Assembly: GCF_014205215.1 (NCBI RefSeq)
Contig: NZ_JACHNC010000001.1
Span: 687,001 to 751,000 of the forward strand
Reading direction: 5' to 3'
Length of the DNA: 64,000 nt
Origin: Actinoplanes lobatus
GTDB lineage: Bacteria > Actinomycetota > Actinomycetes > Mycobacteriales > Micromonosporaceae
This document shows positions 49,486-58,002 of this stretch, one piece after another (the first letter of the stretch is position 1; each line of letters starts with the position of its first letter). Under the pieces are notes generated by a model, which worked only from the letters and a program-made list of their open reading frames with translations, ran no database searches and had not been told where the DNA came from. The position numbers and the translations under genes were made by a program.

Positions 49486-50067
49486 TCAGCGGGACTGGAG
49501 GGCGTCCAGAGCGACGGCCATGGCGACCACGAGACGGCGGTCCAGGGACGGGTCGTGGATGCTGACCTGGTACGTGTCCCGCAGCCCCCACTTGCGCACC
49601 ACCGAGAAGGCCGGCCGGCCCTGGATGGTGAAGTCGAAGTGGTAGGGCAGCCACGACAGCGAGTCCACGAACCGCCGCAGGATCGCCACCCACTGGTTGC
49701 GCTCCTGGCCGGTGATCTCGCCGTAGCCGGGCTGTTCGAGGACCCAGGTGGACCGGAACAGCGAGGCCGCGAAGCTCTTCCGGAACAAGCCGATGGGCTG
49801 CCCGTTCACGTCGGTGACATCGTAGGTGGCACCGAGGTCGATGACCTGGCGGGCCTTGAAACCGAGCAGTGGGGTCTGCTTGGTGTCGTCGGTGTAGAGG
49901 GTCACCTGCTCCTTGAACGCCAGCCGCTTCTGCTGGGCGAAGGCGAGGATTCCCGCCTCCTCACCGGTGGCCGGGTCGACGGAGTGGACCTCGTACTGGT
50001 TGACCATGAGACGGATGCGCTGGCGCACGATCAGGTGCTGCTGCGCTTGAAGGGTATCGAGCGTCAC
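49486..50067 (-). CDS. LURP-one-related/phospholipid-scramblase-fold protein
   Basis: A 193-residue soluble protein rich in beta strands: HLIVRQRIRLMVNQYEVHSVD, GILAFAQQKRLAFKEQVTLYTD, DVTDVNGQPIGLFRK and LDRRLVVAMAVALDALQ. This pattern, a 12-strand barrel around a hydrophobic C-terminal helix, is that of the LOR/Tubby-like scramblase family found in many actinobacteria. Bacterial functions are not established. It lies upstream of, and in the same direction as, the dGTPase gene, 24 bp away, so the two are probably co-transcribed. Confidence 0.7.
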   Translation of the reverse strand: MTLDTLQAQQHLIVRQRIRLMVNQYEVHSVDPATGEEAGILAFAQQKRLAFKEQVTLYTDDTKQTPLLGFKARQVIDLGATYDVTDVNGQPIGLFRKSFAASLFRSTWVLEQPGYGEITGQERNQWVAILRRFVDSLSWLPYHFDFTIQGRPAFSVVRKWGLRDTYQVSIHDPSLDRRLVVAMAVALDALQSR

Positions 50068-50156
50068 CGCGGCAGTGTGTCATACCCGTCACTTACTGAG
50101 TGGAGGCTGAGGGTGGCGGTGGCAGTCGCCGACCTGGGCAGGTCAGACTGGGTCAC

Positions 50157-51260
50157 ATGGCGAAGCGAAGGCGTACCCGTACCGTGATGGCTCTGGCGCT
50201 GGGCGCCGCGGCGGTGTGGGCCGCCCGTGACATTCCGGCGCAGCTCGGCGCCCGGGCGCGGGGCGCCCGGCTGGCCCGGGTCCTGGCGTCGCCGCAGTTC
50301 TCCGGTGGAAAGTTCCGCAACACCCTGCCGGCCTCCGAGGTGACCGCCGCGTCGATGCCGCGGCTGGCCGCCGAGGCGCTGACCGGCCGCGACGCGCGGC
50401 GTCCGCATCAGCCGGTCCCGGTGCTCACCCCGCCGCCCGGCGGCGACGCCCAGGGTCTGCACATCACCTGGTACGGACACTCCTCCGCACTGATCGAGAT
50501 CGAGGGCCGGCGGGTGCTGCTCGACCCGGTGTGGAGCGAGCGCTGCTCCCCGTCCCGGCTGGCCGGCCCGCGCCGCCTGCACGAGCCGCCGATCGCGCTG
50601 CGGGAGCTGCCGCCGATCGACGCCGTGGTGATCTCCCACGACCACTACGACCACCTCGACATGGCCACCGTGCAGACGCTGGTGGACCTCCAGGCCGCCC
50701 GCTTCCTGGTGCCGCTCGGGGTGGGCGCGCACCTGGAGCGCTGGGGCGTCCCGCCCACCCGCATCGTGGAGCTGGACTGGGACGAGCGGGCCACGGTCGC
50801 CGGGGTGGAGTTCACCGCGACGCCGGCCCGGCACTTCTCCGGCCGTGGCCTGGGCCGCGACGAGACGCTCTGGGCGAGCTGGGTGATCGCCGGCCCGACC
50901 CGGAAGGTGTTCTACTCCGGCGACACCGGCTACTTTCCCGGCTTCGCCGCGATCGGCGCCGAGCACGGCCCGTTCGACGCGACGCTGGTGCAGGTGGGGG
51001 CGTACGGGGACGCCTGGCCGGACATCCACATGACCCCGGAGGACGGCGTCGCCACCCATGTGGACGTGGACGGCGGCCTGCTCATCCCGGTGCACTGGGC
51101 CACCTTCAACCTGGCGCTGCACGACTGGGCGGAGCCGGCCGACCGGGTCTGGAGCGAGGCCAAGGCCCGCGGCGTGCGGCTGGCCGTCCCGCGCCCGGGC
51201 GAGCGGGTGGACGTCGACAACCCGCCGCCGGTCGACGGCTGGTGGCAGCAGATCGCCTAG
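50157..51260 (+). CDS. MBL-fold metallohydrolase (NAPE-PLD/UlaG-like)
   Basis: A 367-residue protein with an N-terminal hydrophobic anchor or signal (about 9-24). The zinc motif SHDHYDHLD (H-x-H-x-D-H) is present, with further ligand histidines in TPARHFSGRG and PVHWATFNL and an Asp in FYSGDTGYFPG. This is the layout of NAPE-hydrolysing phospholipase-D-like lactonase-superfamily proteins, which act on phosphodiesters of lipids; the substrate here is unknown. ATG 50157 follows a divergent promoter region. Its stop shares CTAG with the convergent nucleotidyltransferase gene. Confidence 0.88.
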   Translation: MAKRRRTRTVMALALGAAAVWAARDIPAQLGARARGARLARVLASPQFSGGKFRNTLPASEVTAASMPRLAAEALTGRDARRPHQPVPVLTPPPGGDAQGLHITWYGHSSALIEIEGRRVLLDPVWSERCSPSRLAGPRRLHEPPIALRELPPIDAVVISHDHYDHLDMATVQTLVDLQAARFLVPLGVGAHLERWGVPPTRIVELDWDERATVAGVEFTATPARHFSGRGLGRDETLWASWVIAGPTRKVFYSGDTGYFPGFAAIGAEHGPFDATLVQVGAYGDAWPDIHMTPEDGVATHVDVDGGLLIPVHWATFNLALHDWAEPADRVWSEAKARGVRLAVPRPGERVDVDNPPPVDGWWQQIA

Positions 51261-51778
51261 AAGCTGTCCGGCAGGGCGATGCCGAAGCGGTCACAGAGCA
51301 GCGGCACGTCGTGCCGGTCGGCGGCCCGGGGCGGGTAGCCGGTGTGCCAGCGGACCGCCCACTCCGGGGCCTCGCAGCGCACCGGCTGCCCGTCGATCAC
51401 GCCCTGCCCGTTCAGCGCCACGGCCGGGAAGGTCACCCCGTCGACGGGCGAGCCGTAGTGCAGCCGCCCGTCCGGGAGCCGTTCGTACAGGTGCAGGTCG
51501 ACGCGGAGCCGGGCGCCGTCGTGCAGGACGAAGTTCCACGGGCGGTCGCCGGGCCCGGGGAAGATGCGGTCGACGCCGCGGCCGGCCAGCGCCCGGAACA
51601 GCCACTCCAGGTGCGCCGCCGGGGCCCACAGGTCGAGGTCGGAGTGTTCCCGGGTCTGTTCGCCGAGCAGCGCGTCGACCGCCCAGCCACCGCTGAGGCA
51701 GACCTCGACCCGGTGCGCTTCGAGTGCGTCGAGGATCGCGGTGACGTCCCCGGCCGCCGCGATGTGCCGCCCCGCCAT
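51257..51778 (-). CDS. Nucleotidyltransferase of the aminoglycoside/lincosamide-type fold
   Basis: A 173-residue protein with SGGWAVDALLGEQTREHSDLDLW near residues 29-51, the G-G-x8-12-D-x-D nucleotidyltransferase motif (SDLDL carries the catalytic acids) and VDLHLYE as the third acid strand. This build is shared by LnuA-like and AadB-like enzymes that adenylylate lincosamides or aminoglycosides, but many relatives are uncharacterised. No resistance should be assumed. It ends 4 bp inside the convergent MBL gene. Confidence 0.75.
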   Translation of the reverse strand: MAGRHIAAAGDVTAILDALEAHRVEVCLSGGWAVDALLGEQTREHSDLDLWAPAAHLEWLFRALAGRGVDRIFPGPGDRPWNFVLHDGARLRVDLHLYERLPDGRLHYGSPVDGVTFPAVALNGQGVIDGQPVRCEAPEWAVRWHTGYPPRAADRHDVPLLCDRFGIALPDSF

Positions 51779-51802
51779 CCGTCCTCCCGCTGTCCGAGAG
51801 GC

Positions 51803-52738
51803 TCAGGTAATCGCAGCGGTGGCGTCCCCTGCCATAGGCCTTTCGGCCGGGACGCAGACCCGGACCGCGGACGGGACCACCTTGGCGGAGAACTTCTTCG
51901 TCCTGGTCCGGGCGCCGCCGTCGAGTTCGTACTCCAGTTTGGAGCCGAGTTCGACGTCGACCCGGCGGGCGCGGGTCATCCGGACGAACGGTGAGTGGTC
52001 GGACCGGGTGACCGCCATGGTGCCGAGCGCGCGGGCCCACTGGAGGGCGTTCTGGGCGGTGGCAACTCCGACGTCGAGCCAGCCGTCGTCCGGGGACGCG
52101 TCGTCGAAGGCCCGGATGCCGCCGGTGATGGTGCCCACGTTGCCGATCAGGACGCAGCTGGCCTCGTCGTCGAACCAGCCGGCGCCGTCCACTGTGATCT
52201 TCACGCGCGGGGCCTCGCCGTTGACGTGGCGCAGGCCGGTCCAGACGTACGACAGTTTGCCGAGCCGGTCCTTCAGCCCGCCGTCGGCGTCCTTGATCAT
52301 GGCGCCGTCGAAGCCGACGCCGGCCATCACGGCGAAGTGCTCGCCGTGGATCCGGCCCAGGTCGAGCCGCCGGTGCCCGCCGGTGAAGGCGATCTCGACG
52401 GCCTTCTCCAGGTCCTCCGGGATGCCGAGGTTGCCGGCCAGCAGGTTGCCGGTGCCGGCCGGCATGATCGCGACCGGGATCCGGCCGCCGCCCTTCTCCC
52501 GGGCCAGTACGTCCAGGGTGCGCTGGACCATGCCGTCGCCGCCCCAGACGACGAGCAGGTCGGCGCCGTCCCGGATCACCTCACGGACCCGTTTCGGCGC
52601 CTTCCGGCTCTTCGGGACCTCATGCCAGATCAGCTTCTCGACGCCGCGGCCGGTGAGCAGGCGGCGCAGCTCGTCGAGCCCACCACCGAGGCTCTTCCGC
52701 TGGTGGGCGACGACGGCGATCGTGCGAGGGGTGCGCAT
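51803..52738 (-). CDS. Diacylglycerol/lipid kinase family protein
   Basis: A 311-residue protein. LLVVWGGDGMVQRTLDVL holds the ATP-binding GGDG motif and IMPAGTGNLLAGNLGI the GTGN motif of the DAGK catalytic domain. The second beta domain has GVGFDGAMIKDAD. It phosphorylates diacylglycerol or a related lipid or sphingoid. ATG 52738 is used; an upstream ATG at 52771 is possible. It runs in the same direction as the nucleotidyltransferase, 24 bp apart. Confidence 0.9.
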   Translation of the reverse strand: MRTPRTIAVVAHQRKSLGGGLDELRRLLTGRGVEKLIWHEVPKSRKAPKRVREVIRDGADLLVVWGGDGMVQRTLDVLAREKGGGRIPVAIMPAGTGNLLAGNLGIPEDLEKAVEIAFTGGHRRLDLGRIHGEHFAVMAGVGFDGAMIKDADGGLKDRLGKLSYVWTGLRHVNGEAPRVKITVDGAGWFDDEASCVLIGNVGTITGGIRAFDDASPDDGWLDVGVATAQNALQWARALGTMAVTRSDHSPFVRMTRARRVDVELGSKLEYELDGGARTRTKKFSAKVVPSAVRVCVPAERPMAGDATAAIT

Positions 52739-52776
52739 GACGCCGCCGTACCCGGTCCGGTGGGAATCCAATCCGA

Positions 52777-53343
52777 TCAGTTCACGGTCTCCCGCATGCG
52801 TTGTTCGGCGGCCGCGCTGCGGATCACCATGAGCCGCAGCTCCAGTTCGTCGGCGACGATCGAGGCCAGGTGCTGGAGGGCGGTGAGCTGCCGCGGGTTC
52901 GCCTCCCGGGGCACGCTGTCGATCACGTTGACGGTGCCGAGGCGGTAGCCGTCGTGGGTGCGGATCGGTGCGGCGGCGTAGAAGCGCAGGCCCAGCTCAC
53001 CGCGGACCAGGGGATGCTCCAGGGTGCGCGGGTCCACGGCGGCGTTGTTGATCACGTACACGTCGTCCTGCGCGATCACCGAGGCGCACAGGCCGGGCTC
53101 CTTGCCGATCTCCCGGACGCCGGTCAGGCCCTGGCAGGCGGCCAGCCACACCCGGTCCTGCTCGACCAGGGACACGGTGGCGATCGGCGTGCCGAAGAGG
53201 GCGCCGGCCACGAAGGCGATCCGGTCGTACGCGTCCTCGACCGGCTGGTCCACCAGCCGGTAGCGGCGCACCGCCGCGAGCCGGGCCTGCTCCCGCGGGT
53301 CGACGTTGTCCAGGTACTCGTAGGCGTTCGACGACTCTGTCAT
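52777..53343 (-). CDS. GAF-domain protein
   Basis: A 188-residue soluble protein made of one GAF domain (about 30-165): FVAGALFGTPIATVSLVEQDRVWLAACQG, CASVIAQDDVYVINNAAVDPR and FYAAAPIRTHDGYRLGTVNVID are the strands around the ligand pocket. The helical C-terminus (LTALQHLASIVADELELR) is of the type seen before GGDEF or kinase outputs, but no output domain is fused. It may act as a ligand-binding partner for another protein. ATG 53343 starts just before the conserved region. Confidence 0.85.
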   Translation of the reverse strand: MTESSNAYEYLDNVDPREQARLAAVRRYRLVDQPVEDAYDRIAFVAGALFGTPIATVSLVEQDRVWLAACQGLTGVREIGKEPGLCASVIAQDDVYVINNAAVDPRTLEHPLVRGELGLRFYAAAPIRTHDGYRLGTVNVIDSVPREANPRQLTALQHLASIVADELELRLMVIRSAAAEQRMRETVN

Positions 53344-53389
53344 GGCATCGAAGCCTATTGCCGCGCGCGGTGACCCGTCGCACACCAGG

Positions 53390-54673
53390 TCAGTCGGCGT
53401 CGATGGACTCGGCCAGGGCGCGGACCCGGACCCGGGTGATGGCCCGGCCGGTCACCTCGGTCACCTCGGCGGTGAACTCGGGCAGGGTCACCACCTCCCC
53501 CGGTTCGGTGGGGATGTGCCCGAGCGCGGCCAGCACCATCCCGGCGATCGTGGTGTAGTCGCCCTCCTCCGGCGGATTGCCCCGGAACCCGACGTCGGGC
53601 AGGTCGTGGATGGGGAACGAGCCGGGCATCAGCAGGGCGCCGTCCGGCTCCCGTACGGTCGAGGCGACGTCCCGGTCCGTCTCGTCGTAGATCTCCCCGA
53701 CGATCTCCTCGACCAGGTCCTCGATGGTGACGATGCCGTCGATGGCGCCGCGCTCGTCGACGATCAGGGCGAGCGGCTGCCGTTCCGCCCGCAACTGCAT
53801 GAGCGCGTCGGAGACCCGCAGCGTCTCCGGCAGGAACAGCGGCGGCCGGGCCACGTCGTCGACCGGGCCGTCGGCGCCGACCAGGTCCCGCAGATGCACC
53901 ACGCCGATCACGTCGTCCAGCCCCGCCTTGCCGATCACCGGCGCGCGGGAGTGCCCACTGTCGATCAGGGTGCGCAGCGCCTCGGCGGCCGGCCGCCCGC
54001 TGGGCAGGGTCAGCACGTCACGGCGGGGCACCAGGATCTCCCGCATGATCCGGTCGGCGATCTCGAAGGCGCCGGTGATGATGGTCCGCTGCTCGGCGGA
54101 GATCTCCTGCTGGGCGGCGACCAGCTCACGGATCTCCTCGGCGGTGACCTCGTCACGCCGGGCGTGCGGGTCGACGCCGGCCAGGCGCACCACCCCGTCG
54201 GTGGCCCTCCCGAGCAGCCAGACGGCCGGGCGGGAGAAGTTCGACAGCTGGTCGAGCGGCCGGGCCACCACCAGCGCCCAGCTCTCGGCCCGCTGCATGG
54301 CGATCCGCTTCGGCGCCAGTTCGCCCAGCACCAGCGTGACGAAGGTGAGCACCACGGTGGTCAGGAAGGTGGCCATCGGCTCGGCCGCGGTGCCGGCGAA
54401 GCCGAGCTGGCCGGCCAGCGGCTTCGACAGGTAGAGGGCGACCACGGCGGAGGCCAGGAAGCCGGCCAGGGTGATGCCGATCTGGATGGTGACCAGGAAG
54501 CGGTTGGCGTCGCGGGTGAGCCGGGCCAGCACCCGCCCGGGGCGGGACTCCCGCTCCAGGCGCTGGACCTGGCCCTCCCGCAGCGAGATGAGGGCCATCT
54601 CGCTGCCGGTGAGCACCGCGTTGACCAGGATCAGCAGAAGCACCAGGAGGATCGGCACACCGACGCCACCCAT
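53390..54673 (-). CDS. Membrane protein with DUF21, paired CBS and CorC domains
   Basis: A 427-residue protein: DUF21/CNNM membrane domain (about 1-185, VPILLVLLLILVNAVLTGSEMAL, QIGITLAGFLASAVVALYLS, LVLGELAPKRIAMQ), a CBS pair (about 205-330, MVPRRDV-like ILVPRRDVLTLP and HSRAPVIG), and a CorC_HlyC domain at the C-terminus. These proteins are linked to Mg2+/Co2+ efflux and sometimes called haemolysin-like. GGAGGG precedes ATG 54673, preferred to the frame start at 54700. Confidence 0.9.
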   Translation of the reverse strand: MGGVGVPILLVLLLILVNAVLTGSEMALISLREGQVQRLERESRPGRVLARLTRDANRFLVTIQIGITLAGFLASAVVALYLSKPLAGQLGFAGTAAEPMATFLTTVVLTFVTLVLGELAPKRIAMQRAESWALVVARPLDQLSNFSRPAVWLLGRATDGVVRLAGVDPHARRDEVTAEEIRELVAAQQEISAEQRTIITGAFEIADRIMREILVPRRDVLTLPSGRPAAEALRTLIDSGHSRAPVIGKAGLDDVIGVVHLRDLVGADGPVDDVARPPLFLPETLRVSDALMQLRAERQPLALIVDERGAIDGIVTIEDLVEEIVGEIYDETDRDVASTVREPDGALLMPGSFPIHDLPDVGFRGNPPEEGDYTTIAGMVLAALGHIPTEPGEVVTLPEFTAEVTEVTGRAITRVRVRALAESIDAD

Positions 54674-54732
54674 CAAGCCACCCTCCGGGACAAAACGCAC
54701 ATTCGGTGAACACCGTAGCGGAGGGTGGCGGA

Positions 54733-55635
54733 TCAGAACCGCGCGAACGACCGCAGCGGCATCCGGGGACCGAACTTCGGCGCCTGGATGCCACCCAGGG
54801 CGAGCAGGTCACAGACCCGGCCCCGGTGGCCACGGAACGGTTCGAGCAGCTCCAGCATCCGGGCGTCGGTGCCGCGCGGCTCCCCGGCCAGCGCCCAGGC
54901 CACCGTGTTGGGGATGTGGAAGTCACCGACGCTCACCGCGTCCGGGTCGCCGTAGGCGTACCGCACCGTCTCGGCGGCGGTCCACGGGCCGATCCCGGGC
55001 AGCGCGGTCATCCGGGTGGTCGCCTCGGCCGCGTCGGCGCAGCGCTCCAGCCGGTCCGCGACCCGCGCGGCCCGCAGCAGGGTCTCGGTGCGGCGCTGCT
55101 CGACGCCGAACGGATGGAACTCCCAGTAGGCGGTGGCCGCCACGGCGGCCGGATCGGGTGGCAGCAGCAGACCGGCCGGGCCCGGCGCCGGCTCACCGAA
55201 ATGCCGGCAGACCGCACGGTACGACCGGTGCGCCTCCTTGCCGGTGACCTTCTGTTCGAGGACGGCACGGAGCAGTCGCGGGAAAACCTGTCCGGTGGCC
55301 GGCAGGCGTACCCCGGAAAAGGTTTTGGCCAGCCGGGCGACCAGCGGATGCCGCGCGGCGAGCGTGGGCAGATCGCCCGGATCGTCGCGGAGGCCGGCGA
55401 TCGCGTCGGCCCGGTCGGCGGCCCACTCGGCGCCCGGCCCGTGACCGGTGGCGATCAGGTCCCCGGCGGCGCGGGCCAGGTGCAGCGAGGCGGGCCCGGC
55501 CGGGGTACGCATGGCGAGCCAGAGACCGTCGTCGCCGAGCCGCCCGCAGGGATCGTGCTTCGGGACCAGCAGTGGCCGCACCGAGACCGCGAAGGCGTAA
55601 CGCTCGGGTGGCCGCAGGCGGCGGACGACTTCCAC
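54733..55635 (-). CDS. DNA-3-methyladenine glycosylase II-like (HhH-GPD) protein
   Basis: A 300-residue base-excision enzyme. The hairpin LPGIGPWTAAETVRYA and the catalytic Asp in SVGDFH form the HhH-GPD core (about 180-270). FPRLLRAVLEQKVTGKEAHRSY precedes it as in AlkA/OGG-like proteins. No iron-sulfur cluster cysteines are present. It should excise alkylated purines. GTG 55635 gives VEVVRRLRPPERYAF, where similarity to relatives begins. Two strong hairpins follow upstream of its start. Confidence 0.88.
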   Translation of the reverse strand: MEVVRRLRPPERYAFAVSVRPLLVPKHDPCGRLGDDGLWLAMRTPAGPASLHLARAAGDLIATGHGPGAEWAADRADAIAGLRDDPGDLPTLAARHPLVARLAKTFSGVRLPATGQVFPRLLRAVLEQKVTGKEAHRSYRAVCRHFGEPAPGPAGLLLPPDPAAVAATAYWEFHPFGVEQRRTETLLRAARVADRLERCADAAEATTRMTALPGIGPWTAAETVRYAYGDPDAVSVGDFHIPNTVAWALAGEPRGTDARMLELLEPFRGHRGRVCDLLALGGIQAPKFGPRMPLRSFARF

Positions 55636-55666
55636 CGCGCCACTATGACACTTTGTCCGGGCAGAC

Positions 55667-55703
55667 CGATGGCCCTGACCGTGCTCCGGGGTCAGGGCCA
55701 TCG
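55667..55703. terminator. 14-bp hairpin in the glycosylase upstream spacer
   Basis: The arms CGATGGCCCTGACC and GGTCAGGGCCATCG are perfectly paired around a 9-nt loop. It lies 32 bp from the glycosylase start and after the minus-strand exported-protein gene at 55904, so it most likely ends that transcript. Confidence 0.6.
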
Positions 55704-55708
55704 GTGTG

Positions 55709-55738
55709 GTGACCGGACGCCCGAGAATGTCCGGTCAC
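55709..55738. terminator. 10-bp hairpin adjacent to the previous one
   Basis: The arms GTGACCGGAC and GTCCGGTCAC are perfectly paired around a 10-nt loop, 5 bp from the preceding hairpin. Two stems in tandem suggest a strong stop or an RNA 3' structure after the minus-strand gene at 55904. Confidence 0.5.
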
Positions 55739-55811
55739 TCTCTGCGGCGCCGAACCCGGTGGTGGCCGGGTGGCCCGCCGCGTTCTCGTCCGGCAGGGGG
55801 AAGGACGGTCG

Positions 55812-55856
55812 CCGGACCGAGGGGGGCCCGGACCAGGGTGGGAGACCTCGGTCCGG
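55812..55856. terminator. 11-bp hairpin just beyond the exported Asn/Gly-rich protein gene
   Basis: The arms CCGGACCGAGG and CCTCGGTCCGG are perfectly paired around a 23-nt loop. It begins 48 bp after the stop at 55904 (minus sense). It is the first of three stems in the 268-bp spacer; no gene is seen there. Confidence 0.55.
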
Positions 55857-55903
55857 TTCGGTCCGGCGACAGCGGCAGCGGCGTCCGCGGTCTTTGCCGT
55901 CGG

Positions 55904-57160
55904 TCAGCGAACCCGGATCTTGACCGAGTCGAAGGCCGGCGTCTGGTTGGCGCGCTCCATCATCGGGATACGGTGCGAACCGTCACCGGCCCACGAGGAG
56001 CACTGGAAGGTGCCCGCCTGGGGCAGACCCGGCACCTGGATGGCGACGGTGTCCGGCTGAGCGCCACCCTGCCGGTCCTCGGTCGCGACGAAGAACGCCG
56101 GGACCGGGTCCGGGGCGGGCGCCTGGTTCTGGCTGTCCAGGATCCGGCACGCGGTGTGGAAGTGACCGCGGACCAGGCCGTTCTGGAGCACGCTGGACTC
56201 CACGTAGTAACCACCCTGGCCGGCCGCGAGGAACCGGTCACGGATCAGGTTCCGGGTGCTCACCTGGAGGGTGAACGGGGTGTTCCGGTTGACCTGCCGG
56301 GGCGCGCCCGTGATGAGCAGCGTCGGGTTGTTCGCGGCGGCGCCGACCTCACCGAACTCGGTCGAGACGCAGCGGTTGCCGCGCTGGAAGCCGTCGTGGT
56401 CCTCCAGATCGGAGGTGTCGCAGCTGTTGGTCAGGATGCCGAGGCCGGCGCCGGGCGGCGGGGTGGTGGCGGTGGGAGCGGGAGCCGGCTGGTCCCCACC
56501 CTGGTCGCCGCCGTTGTTTCCGCCCTGGTTCTGGTCGCCACCCTGGTTCTGGTCGCCACCGCCCTGGTTCTGGTCGCCGCCCTGGTCGGCGGGCGCGCTG
56601 GTGGCTCCGTCGGCGGGAGCGCTGGTGGCTCCGTCGGCGGGCGCGCTGGTGGCCGCGTCGGTGGGCGCCGCGGCGCTGGCGCTCGGTGCGGCGCCACCAC
56701 CGTTGTTGTTGCCGCCGTTCTGGCCGCCGTTGTTGTTGCCACCGTTGTTGTTGCCGCGGCCGCCACCGTTGTTGTTGCCCCGGTTGCGCCGGAGGGTGGT
56801 GGCCTCGGTCTCGGAGGCGACGTTGTTCAGCACCCACTCACGGCAGCGGTTCTGCACGTCCGCGGTCGTCGCCACGTCACCGGCACCGTCGTCCGGGTGC
56901 TGCGTGACCTGGCCGTTGTTCGTGGTGTACGTGCCTCGCCGGGTCTGGGTGGAGAGCCGCGAGGACTTCGGCGCCTGCAGATCGTCACACGCCGCCAGGG
57001 CCCGGTCGGTGACCGTGTCCTCGGTGGCCGCGTTGGAGATCTGGGTGACGGTCACTACGCCGCCGAACGCCGCCACCGCCGCAGCGCCGATGACCGCGAT
57101 GCGGCGCCGACCGCTGAACCAAGTCGGGGAATTGGCGCGGCGGTACTTGGACCTTCGCAT
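55904..57160 (-). CDS. Exported protein with Asn/Gly-rich and Ala-Pro-Thr repeats
   Basis: A 418-residue protein. A basic N-terminus and hydrophobic segment (about 20-45) act as signal or anchor. A first domain (about 46-115) has two cysteines, then a long low-complexity region (about 128-228) of NNNGG, SAPADGAT and DQNQGG repeats. A C-terminal domain (about 235-418) contains four cysteines and reads SCDTSDLEDHDGFQRGNRCVS and PRQVNRNTPFTLQVSTRNLIRDRFL. I do not recognise the fold. Several database relatives are named pecanex-like, which I do not trust. Low-complexity linkers and paired cysteines fit an envelope-exposed structural or adhesive protein. ATG 57160 is preferred to GTG 57169. Confidence 0.7.
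   Translation of the reverse strand: MRRSKYRRANSPTWFSGRRRIAVIGAAAVAAFGGVVTVTQISNAATEDTVTDRALAACDDLQAPKSSRLSTQTRRGTYTTNNGQVTQHPDDGAGDVATTADVQNRCREWVLNNVASETEATTLRRNRGNNNGGGRGNNNGGNNNGGQNGGNNNGGGAAPSASAAAPTDAATSAPADGATSAPADGATSAPADQGGDQNQGGGDQNQGGDQNQGGNNGGDQGGDQPAPAPTATTPPPGAGLGILTNSCDTSDLEDHDGFQRGNRCVSTEFGEVGAAANNPTLLITGAPRQVNRNTPFTLQVSTRNLIRDRFLAAGQGGYYVESSVLQNGLVRGHFHTACRILDSQNQAPAPDPVPAFFVATEDRQGGAQPDTVAIQVPGLPQAGTFQCSSWAGDGSHRIPMMERANQTPAFDSVKIRVR
56489..56779 (-). repeat. Low-complexity coding repeats (Asn/Gly, SAPADGAT, Gln/Asn/Gly)
   Basis: Within the exported protein the DNA holds short tandem repeats. GGNNN-type codons recur, a 24-bp unit coding SAPADGAT is repeated about three times at roughly 56576-56647, and DQNQGG units follow. 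Such coding repeats tend to vary in length between strains by slippage. Confidence 0.8.
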
Positions 57161-57198
57161 GGGTGACACCTTTCTTCGTCGCCGTGGGCGATTTCGAC

Positions 57199-57972
57199 TT
57201 ACCGCGCGCGGAAGATGCGCATGGTCGTTACGACCCCGACCACCAGCGCGGCAGCGAGGACCAACAGGATTACGGTGTTGCTGAGGCCGGGGATGCTCTC
57301 CCCGTTGTTCGCCGCGACCAGCATCTGGTTGTCGATCGGGACAGGACCCTGTCCCGCGGCGGCCGGCGCGGGCGCTGTGGGCAGCGCCGCGTAGTCGACG
57401 ATCCCGCTGCTCTCCAGCAGGGTCATGTGCGTCGCGACGAACTGGTTCGTCTGCTGTGCCAGCGCGCGGACCGTGTCGTTGCGCGTGGTGGCCCGGATCG
57501 TGGCGATCGCCGGGAAGATCTTGCCGTGCGCGGCGCGGAGCCGGTCGATGAAGATCTGGTCGAACTGCTCCGGCGTCGCCGCCGTGCGCATCTCGTTCAG
57601 CCAGCCCTGCTGGTCGCCGTTCGGCTGGTTGGGCAGGCTGATCCCGAGCTTCTTGGCCGCGGTGCGGTCCAGGCTGTCCAGCGCGACGTGCTGCGCCGCG
57701 ATCGACTGGCCGATCTTCTTGACCGCCGCGTTGTTCGACTTCTCCACGGCCATGTTGCCGGCCGGGATCTCCCAGAGGCCGGCCAGCCGAACCTTGATCA
57801 CGAAGTCGCGGTCAGCCGCGGCGAGCGTGCCGGTGCCCTTGTTGGGCAGGCCTGAGGTCTGCGGAACCGGAATCGGCTCCGCGGCGTGAGCCACCCCGGC
57901 CGGCGCCATCATGAACGCCAGGGATAGGGCCAGGGTGCCGACCAGCCATCGGGGGCTACGGCGGGTCCTCAT
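57199..57972 (-). CDS. DUF4142 exported membrane-anchored protein
   Basis: A 257-residue protein with a signal peptide (1-28, ending AHA|AE), a DUF4142 helical domain (about 48-190) and a C-terminal membrane anchor (about 230-250). DRDFVIKVRLAGLWEIPAGNMAVEKSNNAAVKKIGQSIAAQH and RLRAAHGKIFPAIATIRATTRNDTVRALAQQ are the family helices. DUF4142 proteins resemble ferritin-like four-helix bundles but lack clear metal ligands here. ATG 57972 fits the GGAGG site best; TTG 57984 and ATG 57975 are alternatives. It lies 38 bp upstream of the repeat-rich gene. Confidence 0.8.
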   Translation of the reverse strand: MRTRRSPRWLVGTLALSLAFMMAPAGVAHAAEPIPVPQTSGLPNKGTGTLAAADRDFVIKVRLAGLWEIPAGNMAVEKSNNAAVKKIGQSIAAQHVALDSLDRTAAKKLGISLPNQPNGDQQGWLNEMRTAATPEQFDQIFIDRLRAAHGKIFPAIATIRATTRNDTVRALAQQTNQFVATHMTLLESSGIVDYAALPTAPAPAAAGQGPVPIDNQMLVAANNGESIPGLSNTVILLVLAAALVVGVVTTMRIFRAR

Positions 57973-58002
57973 CATGTCCTCCAATGCCTCGTGTCTGCCG
58001 GA

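Noticed and set aside
51257..51778. Calling this gene an antibiotic-resistance determinant
   Set aside because: The fold is shared by many enzymes of unknown substrate and the gene has no mobile or resistance context.
56489..56779. Short tandem repeats resembling a CRISPR array
   Set aside because: The repeats are directly adjacent, in frame and code for low-complexity protein; there are no spacers or cas genes.
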